A stretch of DNA of 64,000 nt from Lentisphaerae bacterium GWF2_49_21 (GTDB lineage Bacteria > Verrucomicrobiota > Lentisphaeria > Victivallales > GWF2-50-93), in NCBI GenBank assembly GCA_001804805.1, contig MHBH01000066.1, forward strand, positions 26,889-90,888. The letters run 5' to 3'. Below the pieces are notes generated by a model. It ran no database searches and was not told the origin of the DNA. It saw only the letters and a program-made list of their open reading frames with translations. A program made the translations under genes and the position numbers. Below are positions 17,314 through 26,067 of the stretch, piece after piece; the first letter of the stretch is position 1; each line of letters starts with the position of its first letter.

Positions 17314-18579
17314 TTACTTAGCATATGCTCTCACGTAATCCACTTCCATCACCGACGGATTCGGGGTCTTGTCGATCGGCCAGCCGCTTCCGAGGGCGAG
17401 ATTGAGGAGGATCATCAGGGGCTTGTTGTGCTCCTTGGGCGTCTTTGTCTTCCAGACCTCGATTCCGTCGAAATACATGGTGGTGAAATCAGGTTCGACC
17501 ATGCACCCGTAATTGTGGAATCCGCTGCTGGCTTCATCCGGCTTAGTCATTATGCTGGTGCCTTCACCCCAGTGCGGCTTCGGTTCCCAGACATGCATCG
17601 TAGCGGTATATGAATTCGGGGCATGCCCGTAATATTCTATTATATCAATCTCAACACAACCTGTTTCCCCTCCCTTGGGATTTTTCCTGTCAAAGCTCGA
17701 AGACAGCCAGAACGCCGGCCAGACGCCCGGTCCTTTAGGCATCTTTGCGCGCATTTCGAAATAACCATATTGCTGTGAGAAACCATTTCCCTTGGGATCG
17801 TTCGAGCAGAGGAGTCCTGATTTCCACGGTCTTTTCCACTGATCCTTCGCCTTGAAGGCTTCATCCTTGCGGGCTTCAATGTATAGGATTCCTTTTTCAA
17901 CCTTGCATGAGAAATCATCACCGGGATCTGTGAATCTCGCATCTCCAAAATCTCCGTTCCATGGAGTATGGCAGATCCAGCGCGTTCCCGGACCCCATGC
18001 AGAGACATCAAGCGGCTTGTCGAACTCCTCGCTGAACGTCATCTTGAATCCATCCAGCTTCAAAGTTGCAGCCTTTTCAGTGTCGCCCTTGGTCCAAGGA
18101 GCGTTTTTGTCGATGGTGAAAGAGCCGACATCATAGTTCTTTTCACCGAGATCCTTCACGCCCTGGCCCACTTTGAGAGCCAGGCGGTCCTTGATGTAGA
18201 GCCCGATTACTATCCTGTAGGTGCCGTCTGCGAGGTTCACAGGAGTCACAACCCTGTTCTCGTAGCTCACGCCTCCGATCCAACCGGGAGTACCAGTGCC
18301 GACAGGTGGATTGTGGTCGCCCTGAAATACTCTCTTTCCGCTAGCATCATAGTAATGGATAAAAACAGTATATGCTGATTTAAGGGGCTTCACCGCCTGC
18401 CAGTTCAGCTTGAGCTTGAAAAACGATCCGGCAGGAACTGTGGAAGGACTTACGACGGCAGGAAGCACGGTTGTCAACTCCGCATCCTCCACAACAGTTG
18501 CAGGCTTGTCCTGGGCAAGACAGAATGAACATGCAGCAATGGAAATTGTGGCTGAAGCAAACAACTTGACACTTGTCAT
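17314..18579 (-). CDS. Secreted GH16 family beta-glucanase/galactanase-like hydrolase
   Basis: 421 residues with a signal peptide (1-22, ending CLA-Q). An N-terminal beta-sandwich (about 30-155; TVPAGSFFKLKLNWQAV...YTVFIHYYDASGKRVFQGDHNPP) resembles an accessory domain. The GH16 jelly roll (about 175-421) contains FSEEFDKPLD, YGYFEMRAKMPKGPGVWPAFWL and the catalytic EIDIIEYYG motif with Glu310 (nucleophile), Asp312 and Glu315 (acid/base), all intact. GH16 enzymes cleave beta-1,3/1,4-glucans, agars, carrageenans or xyloglucan; the exact substrate cannot be read from the sequence. GGAGG lies 6 bp before the ATG. It lies between two GH-A genes of the same strand, which supports an extracellular glycan-degradation operon. 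Confidence 0.92.
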   Translation of the reverse strand: MTSVKLFASATISIAACSFCLAQDKPATVVEDAELTTVLPAVVSPSTVPAGSFFKLKLNWQAVKPLKSAYTVFIHYYDASGKRVFQGDHNPPVGTGTPGWIGGVSYENRVVTPVNLADGTYRIVIGLYIKDRLALKVGQGVKDLGEKNYDVGSFTIDKNAPWTKGDTEKAATLKLDGFKMTFSEEFDKPLDVSAWGPGTRWICHTPWNGDFGDARFTDPGDDFSCKVEKGILYIEARKDEAFKAKDQWKRPWKSGLLCSNDPKGNGFSQQYGYFEMRAKMPKGPGVWPAFWLSSSFDRKNPKGGETGCVEIDIIEYYGHAPNSYTATMHVWEPKPHWGEGTSIMTKPDEASSGFHNYGCMVEPDFTTMYFDGIEVWKTKTPKEHNKPLMILLNLALGSGWPIDKTPNPSVMEVDYVRAYAK

Positions 18580-18606
18580 CTTGTCCTCCGTGTGTTCTGT
18601 TTGTAG

Positions 18607-18680
18607 TTAACGCATTATTGCGTGTCTCTTTCCAAACCCACAGCCAAAAATGGCTTGACTACGAACATGTTTCCAAAAAG
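18607..18680 (+). repeat. Short intergenic palindromes upstream of the GH16 gene
   Basis: Contains GTTAACGCATTATTGCGTG, whose exact reverse complement recurs near 63.27 kb, and a TTGACTACGAACATGTTTCC tract that also precedes the repeat at 21.97 kb in near-identical form. Confidence 0.55.
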
Positions 18681-18789
18681 TAGGTACGCCCTTTAGGGTG
18701 TACCATTCTTCTCTCCGTTTCTCAATTCATGGTACAGGCTTCCGTCTTCGTCCAAGGGCTACGCCGGACACAGAAAGCCCGTACCTACT
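18680..18789 (+). repeat. GTAGGTACG family repeat with nested palindromic element
   Basis: Composed of GTAGGTACGCCCTTTAGGGT...GTACC and GGTACAGGCT...AGCCCGTACCTAC half-units. The second half is interrupted between GGCT and AGCCC by about 34 bp (18741-18774) containing the TCTTCGTCCAAGGGCTACGCC palindromic element, on the opposite strand relative to the 63.17 kb copy. Confidence 0.78.
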
Positions 18790-18832
18790 CAATTCAGTGA
18801 CAGCCGAGACGGCTGTCCTACATTCTTAACAC

Positions 18833-18858
18833 GTAAATGTTCGCTAGCGAACATTTAC
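18833..18858. repeat. 26-bp perfect palindrome spanning a stop codon
   Basis: GTAAATGTTCG-CTAG-CGAACATTTAC is a perfect inverted repeat. Its central TAG is the stop codon of the minus-strand GH-A gene that ends here. It may form a hairpin at the mRNA 3' end; no T-tract follows on the minus strand. Confidence 0.85.
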
Positions 18859-21126
18859 CGGCAGATAAAAGGCCAACTCGCCGTTCTTGTTCTTGAAACT
18901 GACAAGTATCGTCGCCTTCCTCGTCCCGGTCACTGCAGGAGCCGTAACGTTGAAACTGATCTCCTTTCCGGAAACTTCAGCTTTTCCAACGGTCCATGCC
19001 ATCGGCACCGCGAGCGATATCTCGTCGGCCTTGACGCCTTCAGAGGTGAACGTAATCTTCTGCGAACCTCCTTTGACCACTGGATCAAAGGTGTCGTTCA
19101 GTTTTAGCGCCGGAGCACCGAGCTTGTCTGCAAGCTTGAGGTCGGCAGAATCAAAGAGAAGAAGGATTGGATCTTCGGAAATCGTGAGATTGAGTCCTTT
19201 CCCCTGGGCATCGAGCTCAATGGAGCTTCCATCAATTCTGACAAGCCTGACCTGTCTGACATTGGGAAGAGGGAAGAACGCATCCATCCGGTCTTCTTCC
19301 TTCCACAATACCGCCAGGCATTTGTTGTCCTTGTCACGGAAGAGCACTGCATCGGCTCCTCGTTCGTAGATCTTCTCCTGCACGAATTTCTTTATGCAGA
19401 TTCCATTGACCATGTTGTAGTAGGAGACGGCATCAAGCCTCGGAGCATAGAGGCTGTATTTGCATTTGAAGACGTTCATCGACTCGCCTGTAGTGCCGTC
19501 GTTCTTGCCATCGCCGTCCGGATACAGTATGTCGAACCATGACATGTTCTCTCCGCCACACGCGAAGAATACCGCGAACTTCTTTATCATGTCACGTGTT
19601 ATCGCAAGCCTGGTCTGTCCGGCGCTGTTCAATCCTATTTCAGTCGACCATATCGGTTTCTTCTGTCCATACTTCTTGAAGAACCCGTCATATTTCTTGA
19701 ACGCCTCCCTGATGTTGTTCGGAGATTCATATAGATGGAAGTCATAGACGTCCTGGTACGGCTGGAATCCCTGCTTGAAGAACTCCTCGTCGAGTCCGCA
19801 CGAAGTTCCGATGACGATGATCTTCGGATCTATCTTCTTCACTTCCTCATATACGGCCTTGTACGCCGGAATGTCATCCTTCACCCTGTCGGGCTGGCCA
19901 TTCGGCTCATTCCCAAGAGTTATCATTATTGGAAGTAAGTCCTTGTACTTGTTCACAAGATTCTTCGCGCCTTCCCTCAGGGCTGTCTCATTGTATTCCT
20001 TGTAGTTGCCGTGACGTCCCTCTATCGCACTGCACGGCGTGCCGAGTACGGCGCCCATGTCGAGTTCCTTGCACAATTCTATTGTCGGAGCTGTCGGATT
20101 ATATGGAGGCTTCGCCTCCCATCCGCTCCAGATCCCGCACCATCTGACGCCAATCCTGTCGGAAAGACGGAAATAGTCGGGCAGGCGGTTGTCCCAATTC
20201 CTCGATGTGAACGGAATCTCAGCGGGCTTGTAATTCTTCGTCACCGCCTTTGGCAGGATTACAAAAGAAGATCTTTCCTTCAACGGATCGGAATTGCCGA
20301 AGAGAGCTTCGACATAGATTTCGTGGAATTTCCCGATCTCGAACTTCTGGGCGCTCAGATCAAGAACTCCCTTGTACTTGGTCCCACCGGCATTTTCAAA
20401 CTTGACCTTGACCGGTTCAATAATCTCGGAGCCGCAGTAGTCCCTGATGATAAAAGTCAGCTGCCTGTTGTCCGTGGCCCAGTCCTTGTTGCATTCCACT
20501 GTGATATCGAAGACGACCTTGTCTTCCGGATAGAACATTCCACCAAGTACTTTCGGCGCCATCTTGACGGCCTTGAATATGCAGTTCACGCGGGGTGAAA
20601 CTGAGATGTATGCCGATGAGAACTCGTCGACACTGAATTTACCATACGTCTTGCTGACGACGATCTTGAATCTTGCGGAAGCCGTTCCTGTAGGCAGATC
20701 TATCTTCTTCTTGAACTCCTTCCAGTCATTCTTGCCCTTGATCAAGGCGAATTCGCCGGAGTCGATGACTTTTCCGCCGGCATCGAGGGATTCAAGATAG
20801 ACCATGCCGTTGTATGAGTCGTCGGGGGAATAAAGATCAGACTTGAAGACTACGCCGAATTCCCATATGCCCTCTTTCGCAGGAAAAGCCTCCATGATCA
20901 ATGAAGTCGGGTTGTCTATATCCTTCTCAGCCCTCTCAAAACAAATGGAGTTCCTGCCCTTGAACGCCTCCTTGGAATCAACGGTGACCTTGCCTTCGGC
21001 CTTCCATGATTTCGGGATCTGGGTCAGCTTCTCGAATCCGCCGTCGAAAGGATCGGCGGACCAGGCAAGAGGCTGTACGATGGCAAGAGCAAAGACCGTT
21101 AATGCGAGCAGTTTTATTTTCCGCAT
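18844..21126 (-). CDS. Secreted clan GH-A glycoside hydrolase (short form)
   Basis: 760 residues with a signal peptide (1-23, PLAWSA-D). An N-terminal CBM-like beta domain (24-175; FDGGFEKLTQIPKSWKAEGK) and an Ig-like linker (185-295) precede the TIM barrel (about 300-590), with probable acid/base Glu407 in TLGNEP and nucleophile Glu496 in WSTEIG. A C-terminal beta domain follows (about 600-760). It aligns throughout with the central part of the 1450-residue protein and with the 38.9 kb protein, but it lacks both the duplicated N-terminal modules and the CBM9-like C-terminus. The module missing at its N-terminus is encoded as a separate 194-residue gene immediately upstream. AAGGAT precedes the ATG. 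The stop codon lies in a perfect palindrome. Confidence 0.78.
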   Translation of the reverse strand: MRKIKLLALTVFALAIVQPLAWSADPFDGGFEKLTQIPKSWKAEGKVTVDSKEAFKGRNSICFERAEKDIDNPTSLIMEAFPAKEGIWEFGVVFKSDLYSPDDSYNGMVYLESLDAGGKVIDSGEFALIKGKNDWKEFKKKIDLPTGTASARFKIVVSKTYGKFSVDEFSSAYISVSPRVNCIFKAVKMAPKVLGGMFYPEDKVVFDITVECNKDWATDNRQLTFIIRDYCGSEIIEPVKVKFENAGGTKYKGVLDLSAQKFEIGKFHEIYVEALFGNSDPLKERSSFVILPKAVTKNYKPAEIPFTSRNWDNRLPDYFRLSDRIGVRWCGIWSGWEAKPPYNPTAPTIELCKELDMGAVLGTPCSAIEGRHGNYKEYNETALREGAKNLVNKYKDLLPIMITLGNEPNGQPDRVKDDIPAYKAVYEEVKKIDPKIIVIGTSCGLDEEFFKQGFQPYQDVYDFHLYESPNNIREAFKKYDGFFKKYGQKKPIWSTEIGLNSAGQTRLAITRDMIKKFAVFFACGGENMSWFDILYPDGDGKNDGTTGESMNVFKCKYSLYAPRLDAVSYYNMVNGICIKKFVQEKIYERGADAVLFRDKDNKCLAVLWKEEDRMDAFFPLPNVRQVRLVRIDGSSIELDAQGKGLNLTISEDPILLLFDSADLKLADKLGAPALKLNDTFDPVVKGGSQKITFTSEGVKADEISLAVPMAWTVGKAEVSGKEISFNVTAPAVTGTRKATILVSFKNKNGELAFYLPVNVR

Positions 21127-21169
21127 TTTTCCATCCTTATGTTATGTAACACAGACATCCTTCCTAAAG

Positions 21170-21325
21170 GTAGGTACGTGCTTTAGCATGTACCATCTTC
21201 AATTCATGGTACAGGCTGAAGCCCGTACCTACTCAATTCGTGGACTTAAGTAGGTACGCCCTTTAGGGTGTACCATTCTTCTCTCCATTTCCCAATTCAT
21301 GGTACAGGCTGAAGCCCGTACCTAC
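21170..21325 (+). repeat. Two tandem GTAGGTACG family repeats
   Basis: Two complete copies (21170-21233 and 21250-21325), each built from GTAGGTACG...GTACCAT and ATGGTACAGGCTGAAGCCCG-TACCTAC halves. The second copy contributes the stop codon (TAG, in the reverse of CCTAC) of the 194-residue CBM-like gene. Confidence 0.85.
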
Positions 21326-21906
21326 TTCGTGATCAGCTTGAACTCATTGAGCCAGAGCGTCGGGGTCTTGTTCTCCTCGGTCTTTCCTATGAGTATGCAT
21401 ATGAGCTTGGCAGGGCCATGCCACTTGCCGTCGTTCGCTCCGCCCCAGTTCTCATATTTCTTCACTATTTCCGCCGCCGGGGAGTTCGCTTTTTCAGCAA
21501 GATAGGATCCGAGGTCGAAGTTCACCTTCTGCCAGTCAGGGGAATTCTTGATCTTGAAACTGATCTGGTGGCACTGGTCGCCGCTGTCGATGATCCTTAT
21601 GGTCAGATGCGATGAGCCGGGATATTTTAAGAGGAACGATATCGTGTTGACTTCGACGTTGTCGAGCTTGATCTTCGTCTCGACATAGTTTCCGCCGTTC
21701 GTAAAATTGCCTTCAAGCTTCAGAGCGTCCTTATCGGCGGCATCGATGCTGAGCTTTCCAGTGGCTCCGGGGAATTCCTGCCCGTTGTCGAACGTCCAGC
21801 CGTAGTTTTCAGCCGACTTGTCGCTTGTCAGGTTCTTTTCTCCGGCATAGACGATTCCGACCATGGCCGCCACCATCGCCACAATGATCAAATTTAGTTT
21901 CTTCAT
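21322..21906 (-). CDS. Secreted stand-alone CBM-like module
   Basis: 194 residues with a signal peptide (1-22, MKKLNLIIVAMVAAMVGIVYAG). The rest is one galactose-binding-like beta domain nearly identical in layout to residues 30-195 of the 1450-residue GH-A protein: ENYGWTFDNGQEFPGATGKL, GDQCHQISFKIKNSPDWQK, YENWGGANDGKWHGPAK. It is therefore a detached module, or one from which the larger protein was built, and presumably binds the same glycan; no catalytic residues are apparent. The start is supported by GGGAGGAACAGG. It lies directly upstream of the short GH-A gene that lacks this module, so the two may work together. Confidence 0.75.
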   Translation of the reverse strand: MKKLNLIIVAMVAAMVGIVYAGEKNLTSDKSAENYGWTFDNGQEFPGATGKLSIDAADKDALKLEGNFTNGGNYVETKIKLDNVEVNTISFLLKYPGSSHLTIRIIDSGDQCHQISFKIKNSPDWQKVNFDLGSYLAEKANSPAAEIVKKYENWGGANDGKWHGPAKLICILIGKTEENKTPTLWLNEFKLITK

Positions 21907-21968
21907 CCTGTTCCTCCCTTTATTTTAATTACAACTTAAAATATCTTGACTATGAACATGTTTCCCAA

Positions 21969-22034
21969 AAGTAGGTACGCCCTTTAGGGTGTACCATCTT
22001 CAATTTATGGGACAGGCTAAAGCCCGTCCCTACT
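21969..22034 (+). repeat. GTAGGTACG family repeat
   Basis: GTAGGTACGCCCTTTAGGGT...GTACCAT half followed by TGGGACAGGCTAAAGCCCG-TCCCTAC half, ending 2-3 bp before the stop codon of pseudopilin C. Confidence 0.82.
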
Positions 22035-22035
22035 A

Positions 22036-22890
22036 TCAATAGTTGAACCGTTTCATATCCCTGGTGTAATAGTATTTGGGTTTTGTCGCCGTATTGTTGT
22101 ACAGATCGGACGACGAAAGAATGCTGGCATGCCCGTCGAAATACACATGCACCGCCCTGTTCCTGTGCAGAAGATGTATCCGACCGCTCCAGGCCCCTTC
22201 GCCATCGGCATTGAAATTTCCAATCATGTGCCCGTCCCCCCATGTCGAGTTGGCCCCTCCGTATGAACCGTGGTCTGAGGCCACGTCGGTCAGCATCATG
22301 GTGCTTCCGGGCTCCTGTATTTTCGCAAGGATATGCGTCGCATAGTAGTAATCATATGGCTGCTCCGTGAGCGTAACGTAGTTCCAGAAGTTCCAGTGGT
22401 GGCTCTGCATCTCCCAGTAGCCAGGGGAATAAAGGCCATAACCGCCATTGTTGATCCTGTCGATCCTGGCAAAATCGTCTATGTAATGCTTGTTGGAGGG
22501 GCATCCGAAGACATTTGAATTGGTAATATATTTTTCATGGCCTGTTGCCAAATCCTGTCCTGCGATCAGCTGAGGCCACAGGCTAATATGCCCGCCCCAG
22601 CCGGGATGCCCATTATACCCGGCAAAAAAATCAGGATATCCTCCCCCAACCCACTGAATTATCATTTGCCCCTCGTTGTCGACCGTATATGTCTGGAGTC
22701 CAAGAAAGCATTGCTTCTGGTTGCTGAAACAGACGACCTGCTTGGCGGACTCCTTCGCCCCCTGCAGGGCCGGCAGCAGCAGCGCGACAAGGATCGCGAT
22801 GATCGCAATTACCACGAGCAGCTCGATAAGCGTAAAGGCTTTCCTCTTTCCTGACGACTGACGACCGAAGACTGACAACTGATTTTTCAT
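22036..22890 (-). CDS. Pseudopilin-like H-x9-DG protein C
   Basis: 284 residues. The prepilin segment [25 protein letters not shown] occupies residues 19-43 without duplication, then [18 protein letters not shown]. The globular domain is rich in Trp, Tyr and Gly ([11 protein letters not shown]...[19 protein letters not shown]) with the [15 protein letters not shown]-x9-DG motif. The leader n-region (residues 3-15, [13 protein letters not shown]) is encoded by short repeated GTCAGTC/TCGTCAG units, so it too looks derived from a simple repeat. Its ATG overlaps the stop of the upstream sensor-regulator by 4 bp (ATGA), which indicates translational coupling. It is most similar in its C-terminal half to pseudopilin D on the other side of the regulator. 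Confidence 0.9.
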   Translation of the reverse strand: MKNQLSVFGRQSSGKRKAFTLIELLVVIAIIAILVALLLPALQGAKESAKQVVCFSNQKQCFLGLQTYTVDNEGQMIIQWVGGGYPDFFAGYNGHPGWGGHISLWPQLIAGQDLATGHEKYITNSNVFGCPSNKHYIDDFARIDRINNGGYGLYSPGYWEMQSHHWNFWNYVTLTEQPYDYYYATHILAKIQEPGSTMMLTDVASDHGSYGGANSTWGDGHMIGNFNADGEGAWSGRIHLLHRNRAVHVYFDGHASILSSSDLYNNTATKPKYYYTRDMKRFNY

Positions 22891-23984
22891 GACGCCATCC
22901 TTGACTCTTTTTTCCTTGAATGGCCTGCAGCACCTGTCGACTCCCTTATGATCAGATCCGGAACTGTACTTATATGCTTTACAGGGCTTGTATCACCGGC
23001 AAGTCGTTTTTTGACGGTCTGGAACGCTATCTCGGCCCATTTATCAAGCCGGCGGTCCACGGTTGTCAATGCAGGTGAAAAAAACGCGGATTCAGGTATG
23101 TTGTCACAGCCTATGATGCTCAAGTCCGAAGGGATGCCGATCTTGTGGTCAAGAAGGATCCTGATGACTCCAAGCGCCGGACTGTCGCTCAGTACGAAGA
23201 GTCCGGTGAAATCCAGCTTTCCACCCTTTATCACCTCTTCAATCTTGTTGTAGGCCTTCGCACTGGCGCTTTCTCCGAACTGCGTGTTGCAGTCATATAT
23301 CACCGTATCTTCTATTCCCGAAAGCTTCGCCTGCTTTATAAATCCGGAAATCCTGTTCTGGACGACGGGTATCGCAGGTTCGGGATTGAGGACCGCTATT
23401 TTCCTGTGTCCCGAACTGATAAGGTGGTTTGCCGCAAGCGCACCGCAGTATTCGTCATCGGTTCCGACAGAATCAATATTGATGATCTCAGTGTTTGCCT
23501 CCAGGAATACTACAGGGAAGGAAAGAGTCTTCACGAACATTATGTCTTCCTTGTCCACAGGCATTTTTTTCGGAAGTATGACGGCGGCGTCGAATTCGGA
23601 AGGCCTCAGGTATTCCTTGAGGTTCGTCTCCTGATGGACATATATCGTCCTGTAGCTGAATCCGTCGTTCTCCGCGATGTTCTGGAGATTGTTCGCAAGC
23701 ATGTGGAACTGCGACGAGGGATAGTCGGGAACGATGATGGCGACATTCTTCTTCTTCACGAGAAGGGCCGAAGCATCCTCCCCTCCGGTCGTATACATTC
23801 CATCGCCAACAAAGCAGACAATGAGCTTTTCATCCTTGAGAGCCCTGAGGACCTTGTCGACAATCCCCTGGCTCAGGGAGTATTTCCTCATTATCTCCCT
23901 GACGGTGAGGATTCTTGTCCTGGAAGGAAGGGAGACTATGCTGTCTTTCAGTGCCTTGTAAAGATATTCTTCTTTTTTGGTCAT
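22887..23984 (-). CDS. One-component sensor-regulator (GntR-type winged helix plus LacI-type ligand domain)
   Basis: 365 residues from the ATG at 23984, chosen because the paralogue at 31.2 kb begins at the equivalent MTKKE and because the ATG 12 codons upstream has no ribosome site. Residues 1-70 form the winged helix ([40 protein letters not shown]). Residues 80-350 form a periplasmic-binding/LacI-type sugar sensor ([66 protein letters not shown]). It probably controls the polysaccharide operon that it heads and its own transcription: the promoter contains a TACAATAGAT motif shared with the paralogue promoter. Its stop overlaps the start of pseudopilin C. Confidence 0.88.
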   Translation of the reverse strand: MTKKEEYLYKALKDSIVSLPSRTRILTVREIMRKYSLSQGIVDKVLRALKDEKLIVCFVGDGMYTTGGEDASALLVKKKNVAIIVPDYPSSQFHMLANNLQNIAENDGFSYRTIYVHQETNLKEYLRPSEFDAAVILPKKMPVDKEDIMFVKTLSFPVVFLEANTEIINIDSVGTDDEYCGALAANHLISSGHRKIAVLNPEPAIPVVQNRISGFIKQAKLSGIEDTVIYDCNTQFGESASAKAYNKIEEVIKGGKLDFTGLFVLSDSPALGVIRILLDHKIGIPSDLSIIGCDNIPESAFFSPALTTVDRRLDKWAEIAFQTVKKRLAGDTSPVKHISTVPDLIIRESTGAAGHSRKKESRMAS

Positions 23985-24041
23985 TGAAAACCTGCGCTCC
24001 GCTTCTGGATTTCCAGGCATAATTAATATTAATTACATTCT

Positions 24042-24069
24042 ATTATATCTATTGTATTTTATTTGTCAA
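24042..24069 (-). promoter_or_regulatory. Sigma70-type promoter with operator-like motif, sensor-regulator/cluster promoter
   Basis: On the minus strand TTGACA (24064-24069) and TATAAT (24042-24047) are separated by 16 bp, a near-consensus promoter. The spacer contains ATACAATA, the half-site that also occurs in the promoters of the paralogous regulator and of the GH-A gene near 32.5 kb, so it is a likely operator. Confidence 0.75.
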
Positions 24070-24313
24070 ATAAAAAAACATGGTTTCCGGATTATATTCC
24101 ATAACCTCTTGCAGTCAAGCTTATTTTACTTAATTATTATCTTCGCATTATTTCCGGCAAATATATCATTTCCTCATTGACTTGGCTGATTTACGCTACA
24201 TTATTAATAATTGTATTTAATGTATTGATTTTAATTTAAACTATTTTGTGGATTCATCCAATATCAAATCATGATCTTTTATGATATAATACGGGAAGCG
24301 AGGATTAAGGAAG

Positions 24314-25192
24314 ATGATAAACATGCAGAATTCTCCAGGTGCAAATTTTTTCTTTTCGTCACCGGAAAGGAAAAATAATTTCACTTTAATCGAGCTATTG
24401 GTCGCTGCGCCCGCCATAGCTGCCCCGCGCCTGCGGGGAGCGACGGCGAGAGTAGTTCGATTCACTCTAATCGAGCTACTCGTGGTAATTGCGATCATCG
24501 CAATCCTCGCGGCGCTGCTCCTGCCAGCGCTTCAGGGCGCTCGTGAGAAGGCGAAGGAAATCGTCTGCGTGAACAACCAGAAGCAATGCACTCTCGGAAT
24601 TTTCAGCTACGCCGAGGACTATAACAACCAGCTTACGGTATTATGGGTCATTGGCGGCCACATCGATCTCTGGTCCCAGTTCGTCTCAGGCACCGGCAGG
24701 GCGTCGGCAGGAGCGAGATACATAGGTAATCCGGGCGTCTTCGGATGCCCCTCCAACAAGCATTACGACAGGATATTCTCCAACTGGAATTTCGACAACC
24801 AGGCTTATGGGATGTATATGGACGACATGAATCTTGGTTTCTGCACATACCACCCCTTCGATCCCGCCGATCCATATGGCGACGGATATTCGCCAATTGT
24901 CTTTGCAAAAGTCACAAAGCCGTCAACCCTTGTAATGCTTGCCGATTCGGCCTCAAACCACGGATCTTTCGGCTGGCCAAATCCCGGCGATGGCTATATG
25001 ATCGCAAATTTCAAGGCCAAGGGAGGATCGAACTGGAACGGGCGCATACAACTGCTGCACAGCAAGAGAAACGCCGTCCATATCTATTTCGACGGACATG
25101 CGGAATCCCTCTCATCAAAGGACCTGTACAACAACACTGCGGCAAAATTGAAATATTTCTTCGCCTATGACATGACACCATTCAATTATTGA
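24314..25192 (+). CDS. Pseudopilin-like H-x-DG protein D with duplicated leader motif
   Basis: 292 residues, transcribed divergently from the sensor-regulator. The leader carries [11 protein letters not shown], an Ala/Pro/Arg-rich insert ([18 protein letters not shown] region), then [16 protein letters not shown] and AALLLPAL. The globular part ends with [20 protein letters not shown] and [14 protein letters not shown], close to pseudopilin C, so C and D are paralogues of which only D has the insert. The start at 24314 or the ATG at 24323 are both possible (AAGGA lies 2 or 11 bp upstream). A TATAAT at 24285-24290 could be its -10 box, but no good -35 is seen. Confidence 0.88.
   Translation: MINMQNSPGANFFFSSPERKNNFTLIELLVAAPAIAAPRLRGATARVVRFTLIELLVVIAIIAILAALLLPALQGAREKAKEIVCVNNQKQCTLGIFSYAEDYNNQLTVLWVIGGHIDLWSQFVSGTGRASAGARYIGNPGVFGCPSNKHYDRIFSNWNFDNQAYGMYMDDMNLGFCTYHPFDPADPYGDGYSPIVFAKVTKPSTLVMLADSASNHGSFGWPNPGDGYMIANFKAKGGSNWNGRIQLLHSKRNAVHIYFDGHAESLSSKDLYNNTAAKLKYFFAYDMTPFNY
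24412..24448 (+). repeat. Palindromic element inside pseudopilin D leader
   Basis: CGCCATAGCT and AGCGACGGCG arms enclose GCCCCGC/GCGGGG. Directly repeated coding DNA flanks it: 24-bp copies starting TTCACTTTAATCGAGCTA (24380) and TTCACTCTAATCGAGCTA (24461), 20 of 24 positions identical and 81 bp apart. Confidence 0.8.
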
Positions 25193-25325
25193 CGGTCGGA
25201 AATCCTCACATGCCGGTCACCCCAGCCACCTGCGTCCATTTCGGCGCTGGTAAAGGTCTTGGTCACGCCGCACACGACCGACCGCATCCACCGTGCGGAG
25301 CAGCGGTTGGATGCAGAGGCATGGT

Positions 25326-25530
25326 TAAAATTCTAAATTCATTCCCTCGCACTAAGCCACTGAGCCACAAAATCGAAGATCCCGGGCCTGAAAGATCTCG
25401 GGACGGGTTCTTTCTCCTTGTCCCGCCATAGCTCTTAGCGACGGCAGAAGACTCTTTCCAGACTTGCTGGATTAATTCCGAACTTGTAGCGCATGGCGCT
25501 AAGCATTTGCTCCATTTATTTGCCTTGTGG
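25326..25530 (+). repeat. Dispersed repeat, copy 1 (inverted relative to 48.1-48.3 kb)
   Basis: About 60 bp beginning TAAAATTCTAAATTCATT and including GCACTAAGCCACTGAGCCAC is nearly identical, in reverse orientation, to 48255-48316. A second matching block, TTTGCTCCATTTATTTGC, lies at about 25506-25523. Confidence 0.75.
25422..25445 (+). repeat. Palindromic element, simple intergenic copy
   Basis: CCCGCCATAGCT-CTT-AGCGACGGC: the same outer arms as the inserts in the pseudopilin B and D leaders but without the inner GC stem, so it probably shows the basic form of the element. Confidence 0.75.
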
Positions 25531-26067
25531 CTCTGTGCCTTTGTGCGAGAATATATGCTTTGTTTTTAACATTGGCATTGGCCGCTCCAAGATTGTTCAC
25601 GACAAGGGCAAAGCGGTTCAGATTCTGGCTGAATGGAAGATAAGGAAGAATGGTGCCCGTCCTGTCAGCAGGAAAGATTCTTGAATCTTTTTTCATATCA
25701 GCCTCCCTTTTTTATAATTTACAATACGCTTATATACAATTATATTAACCGTATTTTATTTAAGGAAACAATATTATTCCGAGTATATATTCCTGTTCTT
25801 CAACAAGTACATTATCACTCTATTTTAACATGCCAAAAGGATAAAAACATATAAATAAAAGACTATTCCGACTACCTGAATATCTGTATTTTTAGATAAA
25901 TCATCTAGTACGGTATCAAAAAAGCTTGAAAAGCATTGTTATACATTTATATAATTATCATTATCAATTAGTTATATATATTTTATAACATTTTGTTATA
26001 TCTATCTTGCAATACATTGGCTTTTATTATATAATTAGAATGTATCCTGGCAGTTCAAGGAGGCGCA

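Larger units (their letters stand above)
25193..26067. other. Non-coding, repeat-bearing and AT-rich intergenic region
   Basis: No convincing gene. The first half has one copy of a dispersed repeat shared with 48.1-48.3 kb, a palindromic element, and a GTGGCTCTGTGCCTTTGTGC phrase. The second half (about 25690-26060) is very AT-rich with many TATATA/ATAATT runs and leads into the promoter of the GntR-type regulator. Possible -10 boxes are too numerous to choose among. Confidence 0.7.

Noticed and set aside
25690..26060. AT-rich tract considered as a replication origin
   Set aside because: No DnaA-box cluster and no dnaA, dnaN or parAB nearby; better explained as promoter and spacer DNA.
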